NCBI RefSeq assembly: GCF_000317555.1
Contig: NC_019745.1
Location: 1,922,001 to 1,986,000 of the forward strand
Reading direction: 5' to 3'
Source: Gloeocapsa sp. PCC 7428
GTDB lineage: Bacteria > Cyanobacteriota > Cyanobacteriia > Cyanobacteriales > Chroococcidiopsidaceae
DNA length: 64,000 nt
Part shown: piece by piece, positions 34,455 to 41,039 of the stretch
Layout: each line of letters starts with the position of its first letter
Numbering within the stretch: the stretch's first letter is position 1
Notes under the pieces: model-generated
What the model was told of the DNA's origin: nothing
Seen by the model: only the letters and a program-made list of their open reading frames with translations
The model's database searches: none
Translations under genes and position numbers: made by a program

Positions 34455-36254
34455 ATGGATTTACTCCTAAGACAACTCCATTACACTAGTTTTGCTGGTA
34501 TAGGATTTCAACAGCTTGCAAGTCAGCAAGTACCGCAAGCAGTGCAGACAGTATTTAGCGATCGCATTATTTCCTGCTACTGGGATGTATTGAATCCTCC
34601 GAGTTTAGGATACCGCGCTGTTTACTTACACCAAATGACTTCGCACCAGGCACTATTCGGCTGGATATATCATGAAGGAATCGATGAAAAAACTCAGAAT
34701 GCTATTCCTTATTTCATCTGCTACTACTTAGACGAAACACTGCTTAGCTTTCATCTAGACACTATCTTTACTTACCTACAAAAAGGACCATTAGCAGTAA
34801 TTGACCGACAAAATCCATCAATAATAGAAAAAAAAGTTGTCCCTAACTTGTGGACTTATAAACCTGCACGCCCTGGAGTCATAATTGCACCTGAGGTTTG
34901 TCAGCAATGCCATAATGCCTTAAATCAAGGGGAATTAATCAATTTGTTTGTTCCGCTTTCTGCACAAGAGACAGTCATCGTACTGAGCGAACAAACATAT
35001 GAGCAGCAAATTGCAAATCTATCGGTTTATCAAAATTACATTATCGAAGAAATTATAGATGAATTTGAAAATTTATCCGATTCAAGCTATCAAGATAAGC
35101 AATCTTCCTCAAGCCAACTCAATATAAAAACAAACTCTGTTTTATTAACTAAAGTAAACGCTAATAGTTTACCGATCGCATCGAACACAATTAATAGCAT
35201 TGCTCAAGAATCAGTAAAAAAATCTTCACTAGCAGATGTAAATTCTATACCATTTGACCGCAATAATATTCAGTTCTTACTTAGAATCGGAATTATTGCT
35301 ACTACTTTAGCCGTTACAATTTCAATTTACAGATTAATCCAAATTAGCATTTCTAACCCCATAAGTTCCGAAGTTGGTAGCAACGTTCAGGTTGAGTATA
35401 AAACCTTTGCTGAAGTTCCTAATGTTCCTGAAGGAGTATTTAACTATGGAGGTTCTCCGACGTTTGCACCGTTACGTTCTCCAGCAGTTCTTGCTGCACT
35501 TAGCCAATCACAACGACAGTATCAATTACGTTTTGTCGAACCAGTTGGTATTCCTCAAGGTTCTGGGACGGGGATAAAAATGTTACTCGATGGTGAATTA
35601 AGCTTCGCACTCTCATCGCGCCCCTTAAAACAAGACGAATTAGCCCAAGCGAAAGCGCGTGGCTTTGCGCTAGAACAAATACCTATCGCGATTGATGGTA
35701 TTACTTTTTTTGTCAATCCTCGTAATCTGATTGTTGGTTTAAATTTGTCGCAACTACAAGATATTTTTTCAGGGAAAATCACTAACTGGAAAAATGTAGG
35801 AGGATTAGATCTTCCGATCACCGCGTTTAGTTTTGATCCGCAAGTGAGTGGAACCGCTGATGTTGTGCAACAACGAGTTTTAGCCGGAAGAGAATTTGGT
35901 AATGTGCAAATTGTCAGTACAGCTACCGAGGCTATTCTCAAAGTAGCTGCTACTCCTGGCAGTATTGGCTATAGTTCCGCCTCAGTTGTCGTCGGACAAA
36001 AAACTATCTATCCTTTACCGCTATCTATAGCACCAGGAGAAATGTTTATTACTCCTTTTGTTGGTGCAAATAAAACTGTTTTGAATAAGACTGCGCTTGC
36101 TAACGGTTCTTATCCGCTTACTCGTCGTCTATTTGCGATCGTCAAACGTGATGGTAGTCTCGATGAGCAAGCAGGAGTTGCTTATACTAATTTATTAGCA
36201 ACTGATGAGGGAGAAAAAATGATAGATCAAGCTGGTTTTGTGTCAATTCGTTGA
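34455..36254 (+). CDS. Chimeric protein: cytosolic domain, membrane anchor, PstS-like binding domain
   Basis: A 599-residue protein in three parts. Residues 1-210 form an unrecognised soluble domain with a VCQQCHNAL motif. Residues about 210-272 are a Ser/Asn-rich linker. Residues about 274-296 form one membrane helix. Residues about 310-599 are a phosphate-binding-protein-like (PBP/PstS) domain with YGGSPTFAPLR, VGIPQGSGTGIKMLLDGE, LSSRPLKQDELA, FSGKITNWKNVGG and GSIGYSSASVV. Topology suggests ligand sensing outside coupled to a cytosolic domain (inference). There are no pst transporter genes nearby. The start ATG follows a T-rich tract without a clear ribosome site. Confidence 0.8.
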   Translation: MDLLLRQLHYTSFAGIGFQQLASQQVPQAVQTVFSDRIISCYWDVLNPPSLGYRAVYLHQMTSHQALFGWIYHEGIDEKTQNAIPYFICYYLDETLLSFHLDTIFTYLQKGPLAVIDRQNPSIIEKKVVPNLWTYKPARPGVIIAPEVCQQCHNALNQGELINLFVPLSAQETVIVLSEQTYEQQIANLSVYQNYIIEEIIDEFENLSDSSYQDKQSSSSQLNIKTNSVLLTKVNANSLPIASNTINSIAQESVKKSSLADVNSIPFDRNNIQFLLRIGIIATTLAVTISIYRLIQISISNPISSEVGSNVQVEYKTFAEVPNVPEGVFNYGGSPTFAPLRSPAVLAALSQSQRQYQLRFVEPVGIPQGSGTGIKMLLDGELSFALSSRPLKQDELAQAKARGFALEQIPIAIDGITFFVNPRNLIVGLNLSQLQDIFSGKITNWKNVGGLDLPITAFSFDPQVSGTADVVQQRVLAGREFGNVQIVSTATEAILKVAATPGSIGYSSASVVVGQKTIYPLPLSIAPGEMFITPFVGANKTVLNKTALANGSYPLTRRLFAIVKRDGSLDEQAGVAYTNLLATDEGEKMIDQAGFVSIR

Positions 36255-36384
36255 ATGGATAGAGCCGTAGTATTTGAATTATAAGTGAAACGAACGACAG
36301 AGGACACAGAGAATACCGAAAAAAGAGCTAGAGAGGGATTCTCGTAGCTAGTTTGAGATGACTTTATTACTAAAATATATAGAC

Positions 36385-36591
36385 CTAAAATCTAGAGCCG
36401 CAAATTGACTGTAAAACAGCTTCAGGTTGATTGCGGTTTTTTTCGCGACAAATCAAAACATCTGCTAAGCGACGTTCAGCATAAAATTGATGAACGAACC
36501 AACCTAAAGGTGCGCCAACTAGCACACCAATAATTAAACCTGTCATTAGACTTTGAATAAGGTTTTTTCGAGTAATCGCAGTAGTAGCCAA
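36385..36591 (-). CDS. Small single-pass membrane protein
   Basis: A 68-residue protein with one membrane helix (about 14-34, MTGLIIGVLVGAPLGWFVHQ) and a basic tail ending in CGSRF with two cysteines (ICREK, SICGS). I do not recognise it. It has a plausible ribosome site (GGAGAAAG) just upstream of its ATG and sits alone between the chimera gene and aspA. Confidence 0.55.
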   Translation of the reverse strand: MATTAITRKNLIQSLMTGLIIGVLVGAPLGWFVHQFYAERRLADVLICREKNRNQPEAVLQSICGSRF

Positions 36592-36686
36592 CTCAATCTT
36601 TCTCCTATTTGATATTTCTTGGATGCATTATGTATTATAAGAAAAAGCAGCTATTCTTAGGTCTTACTTAATGCATAAAAAAGCGC

Positions 36687-38102
36687 CTATCTTTGAGTAG
36701 AACGCATTGCACTCATTTGCTCTAAATCTAAGACTTTAGCTAAATCTTCTGCTGTCATTAATCCGCGTTCGAGAACAATTTGTCGCAGTGATTTACCTGT
36801 TTCTAAGGACTCTTTAGCAACTGCGGCTGCATTCAAGTAACCAATATACGGATTTAAAGCTGTGACTAGCGCTAAGCTACCTTCTGCGTACGCTAAACAG
36901 CGATCGCGATTTGCTGAAATACCTTTGATGCACCTTTCGGTTAACGCGGCTATAGTGTTACCTAAAATTTCAATGCTGTGAATCAGGTTGTAGGCAATGA
37001 GTGGCATCATGACATTAAGTTCAAGTTGTCCGGCTTGCGCTGCAAGTGCGATCGCACTGTCGTAACCCATTACTTGAAAACACACCATCGATGTCATTTC
37101 TGCCATTACAGGGTTGTATTTTCCTGGCATAATCGAAGATCCAGGCTGTACGGGTGGTAGTTGAATTTCTTTCAAACCTGTTTTTGGTCCTGAATCCATT
37201 AATCGCAGATCGTGGGAAATTTTGACGCAATCTTGTGCTAAGTTGCGTAACGCACCCGAAACATTGACAAATGGTGCCATACTTTGCATTGCTGCCATTA
37301 AATGCGGTGCAGGATGTAATGGTTGGTCGATGAGTTCGGATAAAATTTGCGCAACGCGATCGCAATACTGTGGATGCGTGTTTAATCCTGTTCCTGCTGC
37401 GCTACCTCCTAAACCAAGAACGGTAAGATCTTGGGCAGCAGTTTTGATTCTAGTTTCATGATCTTGCAGAATTTGCGCCCAAGCACGAAAGTTTTCGCCT
37501 AATCTGACCGGAACTGCATCTTGTAAATGCGTTCTACCCGATCGCACAATATCTTGGAATTCTACGGCTTTAGTGTTTAAAGTGGCGATCGCACCTAATA
37601 ACGCTGGATAAAGTGTTCTTTTGAGTGCTAATAAGCCCCCAATGCGAATTGCTGTCGGAATGACATCATTAGTAGATTGACCATAATTGACATGATCGTT
37701 TGGGTTAATGCGCTTGTAATTCCCCTTTTCATCGCCTAAGATTTCCAAAGCTCGATTTGCCAAGACTTCGTTAACGTTCATGTGGTGCGAAGTTCCCGCG
37801 CCTGCTTGATAAACATCGACAACAAACTGATCGCGCAGTTGCCCCGATAACACCTCATCTGCGGCTGCAACAATTGCTTGACTAATTTCTGAAGATATGC
37901 ATTCGAGTTCGCCGTTAGCGATCGCAGTGGCTTTTTTAATCAACACACACGCATCAACATACGGCGGTAATGGCTTGAGTCCACTGATCGGAAAATTCTC
38001 TATTGCTCGTAAGGTTTGGATACCATAGTAAACATGATGGGGAATTTGTCGTTCTCCCATCGAGTCGCGTTCGATTCGTACTTGTGCGTCGTGTTGAGTC
38101 AT
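36687..38102 (-). CDS. aspA: Aspartate ammonia-lyase
   Basis: A 471-residue lyase of the aspartase/fumarase superfamily, deaminating aspartate to fumarate and ammonia. AGAGTSHHMNVNEVLANRA, NDHVNYGQSTNDVIPTA and SGRTHLQDAVPVRL favour aspartase over fumarase. The flexible-loop signature reads GSSIMPGKYNPV, with Tyr where Val is usual (GKVNPV). The length is normal. It is monocistronic. Fumarase activity cannot be wholly excluded from sequence. Confidence 0.9.
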   Translation of the reverse strand: MTQHDAQVRIERDSMGERQIPHHVYYGIQTLRAIENFPISGLKPLPPYVDACVLIKKATAIANGELECISSEISQAIVAAADEVLSGQLRDQFVVDVYQAGAGTSHHMNVNEVLANRALEILGDEKGNYKRINPNDHVNYGQSTNDVIPTAIRIGGLLALKRTLYPALLGAIATLNTKAVEFQDIVRSGRTHLQDAVPVRLGENFRAWAQILQDHETRIKTAAQDLTVLGLGGSAAGTGLNTHPQYCDRVAQILSELIDQPLHPAPHLMAAMQSMAPFVNVSGALRNLAQDCVKISHDLRLMDSGPKTGLKEIQLPPVQPGSSIMPGKYNPVMAEMTSMVCFQVMGYDSAIALAAQAGQLELNVMMPLIAYNLIHSIEILGNTIAALTERCIKGISANRDRCLAYAEGSLALVTALNPYIGYLNAAAVAKESLETGKSLRQIVLERGLMTAEDLAKVLDLEQMSAMRSTQR

Positions 38103-38212
38103 GTTGGCAGGTGCAAAAATAAATCACTCTCAGGTATGATGCCAGATTTATTGATTTGAAAAAACCTGGCAGTGGATAATTAAATTTACCCCTCGCTCCT
38201 AGTCCCTTTCAC

Positions 38213-38818
38213 ATGAGGATTGTCATTGTGGATACATCTGTCGTAGTCAGAACCTTTGTTGCTGTATTTGTCCTTGCGGATGCTTTGGGTAATGCACCGA
38301 TATTTCTAGTTCTGACTAAGGGTATGGAACCACAGCAACGTAACCGAGTCGTTGATAAAGCTAGCATTGTTGCGATCGCCGTATTATTAAGCTTTGCGTT
38401 TGGCGGTCAATTTATTCTCGATTACTTGCACATCAGTATTGCATCCTTACGCGTAGCTGGAGGGTTGTTACTGCTACTAATTGCGTTAAAAATGCTTGAA
38501 GGCGAATTAGATACGCCAATCGTCGAACAAGGGCGCGATATCGCCATTACTCCTTTAGCGTTGCCTTTACTCGCCGGACCTGCAACGATTACAACCGTGA
38601 TGCTATTGATGTCCGAGTCGCCTAATGCGCATTTCAGTGTTGTTGTGGGTACAGTTGCTGCAATGGTTGTGACGTGGTTTATCGTACGCCAAGCAGGGCG
38701 GATTGACAAGTGGATTGGTGCCGAAGGTGCAGTAATTGTCACGCAACTGTTAGGTTTTCTCCTCGCAGCATTAGCAATTGAAATCGGTAGCGAGGGAATC
38801 AAGGAATTGTTTTTTTGA
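38213..38818 (+). CDS. MarC family integral membrane protein
   Basis: A 201-residue protein with six hydrophobic segments and the MarC/UPF0056 pattern: FVAVFVLADALGNAPIFLVLT at the start, LRVAGGLLLLLIALKML in the centre, and ITPLALPLLAGPATITTVML. The family is membrane-bound, of unsettled function despite its name. A GTG at 38228 with AGGA eight bases upstream is a good alternative start and would fit homologues, which begin near VDTSVVVRTFV. Confidence 0.88.
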   Translation: MRIVIVDTSVVVRTFVAVFVLADALGNAPIFLVLTKGMEPQQRNRVVDKASIVAIAVLLSFAFGGQFILDYLHISIASLRVAGGLLLLLIALKMLEGELDTPIVEQGRDIAITPLALPLLAGPATITTVMLLMSESPNAHFSVVVGTVAAMVVTWFIVRQAGRIDKWIGAEGAVIVTQLLGFLLAALAIEIGSEGIKELFF

Positions 38819-38979
38819 CGTGCGCTGCACTCATCACGACAAGTTGTAGGATAAACGAGGATCAACCCAATTACCAATTACCAACTTGGATGTTACCTTA
38901 TTTGCACCCACCAATCTAAAATATTGAGAATCTTTCTAAACTAACAATAATAAATTAATGATAAATATGCGATCGCCAC

Positions 38980-39963
38980 ATGACTACCACAATTTCAGCG
39001 CAAGCTTACGAGGAACTTTGGCAAGAAGCTAACCCTATACTGCAACAACTCAATTCATTAAGCTACTCGGATGTGATTTTGCAGTTTCCTTCTGAATTAG
39101 GGCAAGGATTTCAGCAAGCGATTAACTTGCATCAAGGAATAGAACTCACAATCGATAACTATCAACTTCACAGCGACTTAGCGACGAAATTGAACGAACA
39201 CGATCATCCGATTCAATATGGGTTTTGCCTAGCAGGTAGTTTCCGATCTGGAGGTGACGATCTTAGTCCTGGACAGTATTGGTTTTGCGGAAGTGGCTTA
39301 GCATCAGGAGGAGTTTTTGAAAGATCGAGAGGGCAATACTTACAAATCAACGTTCACATCGCCCCCGAATTATGTCAATCATTAATTGGTACCGCGGGAC
39401 AAATTGCTTCAGAGTTACTGCATCTATTTCGCGAACCACATCAAGAATATCAATACCGGCATGGTAAAGTAACACCAGTAATGCGGCTAGCGCTACAGCA
39501 GATTCTTCACTGTCCTTATCAAGGCATCACGAAACAAATATATCTTGAAAGCAAGGTATTAGAACTATTGGCGCTGATGGTTGAGCAAGAAATTGAATTT
39601 CAACGCGGTAAAACTCCCACACCACTGCTAAATACGGATGACTTAGATCGAATTTACCAGGCGCGAAAAATCTTAATGCAACGGCTAGCTAATCCTCCAT
39701 CGCTGATCGATCTAGCACGTCAAGTCGGGCTAAACGATTACGCACTCAAGCGCGGTTTTCAGCAGGTATTTGGTAAAACAGTATTTGGCTATTTACACGA
39801 TTATCGCTTAGAACAAGCACAGCAATTGTTAGCGACAAGCGAAATGAAAGTAACAGAAGTCGCGGATGCGATCGGTTTTGAAAGTCGAAGTTACTTTGCA
39901 TCTGCTTTTAGGAAGAAATTTGGCATGAGTCCAAAAGCGTATCAGATGCAGTGTAAAGTTTGA
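38980..39963 (+). CDS. AraC family regulator, PchR-like (cassette 2)
   Basis: A 327-residue paralogue of the regulator at 1527. The N-terminal domain shares the HDHPIQYGFCLAG and GSGLASGG... features. The C-terminal pair of helix-turn-helix motifs reads PPSLIDLARQVGLNDYALKRG and MKVTEVADAIGFESRSYFASAF, ending in FRKKFGMSPKAYQ. It probably controls the receptor gene at 41040, but in contrast to cassette 1 a DUF559 gene and repeats separate the two by about 1.1 kb. TTGAGAAT (38924-38931) and an A/T-rich AATAAT ... ATGATAAAT stretch (38946-38968) lie in its leader. Confidence 0.9.
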   Translation: MTTTISAQAYEELWQEANPILQQLNSLSYSDVILQFPSELGQGFQQAINLHQGIELTIDNYQLHSDLATKLNEHDHPIQYGFCLAGSFRSGGDDLSPGQYWFCGSGLASGGVFERSRGQYLQINVHIAPELCQSLIGTAGQIASELLHLFREPHQEYQYRHGKVTPVMRLALQQILHCPYQGITKQIYLESKVLELLALMVEQEIEFQRGKTPTPLLNTDDLDRIYQARKILMQRLANPPSLIDLARQVGLNDYALKRGFQQVFGKTVFGYLHDYRLEQAQQLLATSEMKVTEVADAIGFESRSYFASAFRKKFGMSPKAYQMQCKV

Positions 39964-39985
39964 GAATCTTGATGTTCATCCTCTC

Positions 39986-40020
39986 TCAAAGTCCCCCACT
40001 CGTGGGGGATTTAGGGGGCA
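39986..40020 (+). repeat. 35-bp hairpin repeat, cassette-2 copy 1
   Basis: TCAAAG, then CCCCCAC-TC-GTGGGGG, then GATTTAGGGGGC. It follows the AraC gene by 22 bases. It is the same family as 40164, 40640, 40828 and 32769. Confidence 0.85.
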
Positions 40021-40163
40021 GCTTACAAACTCTATGTCTAAGATATGGACTCACAAGAATATTTTAAATCAGTTTCAGGAATCTCAGCCCCTTAGATCCA
40101 CGCCACTTGTGAGCGGACAATACACTGTCTCGCTTCTCACCACTCAATTATCAGCAGATTTTC

Positions 40164-40198
40164 GCCCCCTAAATCCCCCACAGGTGGGGGACTTTGAA
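40164..40198 (-). repeat. 35-bp hairpin repeat, cassette-2 copy 2 (inverted)
   Basis: Reverse-oriented copy just upstream of the DUF559 gene, with hairpin arms CCCCCAC/GTGGGGG and an AG loop on the + strand. With the direct copy at 40640 it brackets the DUF559 gene as inverted ends. Confidence 0.85.
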
Positions 40199-40233
40199 GT
40201 CTCAATAAATTCGGCAATTGTCGTGGGTACTCT

Positions 40234-40629
40234 ATGAATATCTATGACAAACTTTTAACGATGAAATCTCACCGCATCCGAGGAACGACTCCGAGAATTG
40301 TTGCGGCTGCGCGACATCTGCGACAAAACCTTACACCCGCCGAAAAGGTACTATGGCAAGCTGTAAGAAATCGACAACTTAACGGATTAAGATTTCGTTG
40401 TCAGCACGCTATCAGTTCGTTTATTGTTGATTTCTACTGCGCTGAGTGTCGATTAGTCGTTGAACTCGATGGCGAGATTCACAAGCAACAGCTTGACTAT
40501 GATAATGCTCGCACCAAGCAACTTCAGCGCTTTGGCTTGCGAGTAATACGATTTCGCAACCAGGAAGTGATGACAAACCTAGAGTGGGTTCTCCAGCAAA
40601 TTCTTGAAGCCAGTCGCGAAAAAATCTAA
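40234..40629 (+). CDS. DUF559 (Vsr-like) endonuclease-fold protein
   Basis: A 131-residue protein of the DUF559 family, related to the very-short-patch repair endonuclease fold. LRQNLTPAEKVLWQAVRNRQLNGLRFRCQ, FIVDFYCAECRLVVELDGE (Asp and Glu of the nuclease core), IHKQQLDYDNARTKQLQ and GLRVIRFRNQEV are all intact. The gene sits between inverted copies of a 35-bp hairpin repeat (40164-40198, 40640-40674), and the unit interrupts an AraC-receptor cassette. A role in spreading that repeat is conceivable but unproved. ATG at 40261 is an alternative start. Confidence 0.87.
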   Translation: MNIYDKLLTMKSHRIRGTTPRIVAAARHLRQNLTPAEKVLWQAVRNRQLNGLRFRCQHAISSFIVDFYCAECRLVVELDGEIHKQQLDYDNARTKQLQRFGLRVIRFRNQEVMTNLEWVLQQILEASREKI

Positions 40630-40639
40630 CTGTTCCACA

Positions 40640-40674
40640 TTCAAAGTCCCCCACAGGTGGGGGATTTAGGGGGC
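40640..40674 (+). repeat. 35-bp hairpin repeat, cassette-2 copy 3
   Basis: TTCAAAG, then CCCCCAC-AG-GTGGGGG, then GATTTAGGGGGC, 10 bases after the DUF559 stop codon. It is the inverted partner of 40164-40198. Confidence 0.85.
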
Positions 40675-40827
40675 GAGAACCCCTCAAACTCGAATTAGTA
40701 ATTTGTCAATCCTAAATTTGAGCAATTGATATAGTTCCTGGCAAATCTTGTGCGATCGCCTGCTAGGCTACCGCACAAATCTAAAAGATCTACAACAAAA
40801 ATATCTTAATCAGTTTTGAGGATCTTA

Positions 40828-40862
40828 GCCCCCTAAATCCCCCACCTGTGGGGGACTTTGAA
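40828..40862 (-). repeat. 35-bp hairpin repeat, cassette-2 copy 4 (inverted)
   Basis: Reverse-oriented copy in the 410-base gap between the DUF559 and receptor genes. The rest of that gap has no gene; the tandem repeat at 40925-40968 and the receptor promoter lie in its right part. Confidence 0.85.
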
Positions 40863-40924
40863 TAGGAATTGTTAGTGGGTAACTGATGTATTTTCCACTT
40901 GCCCACTTCCCACTATCAAATAAA

Positions 40925-40968
40925 AAATTCCCGCTAGCGTTCAAAAAAATTCCGGCTAGCGACCAAAA
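40925..40968 (+). promoter_or_regulatory. Tandem 22-bp direct repeat, candidate AraC operator
   Basis: Two contiguous 22-base units (40925-40946 and 40947-40968) agree at 19 positions. Each has AAATTCC, a GCTAGCG core and CAAAA. They end about 70 bases before the receptor start. A 22-base period is two helical turns, the arrangement AraC-family dimers or paired DNA-binding domains use. The likely reader is the PchR-like regulator at 38980 (inference). Confidence 0.55.
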
Positions 40969-41039
40969 TTGCTTTAATCGCACGCACAGAAGCTGTAAGT
41001 TCTTGAAAATGCTTCTCAGTTAAAGTGTGTGGAGTGATG

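Noticed and set aside
40034-40237. 67-residue ORF before the DUF559 gene
   Set aside because: It is largely translated from the 35-bp hairpin repeat and related repeat fragments.
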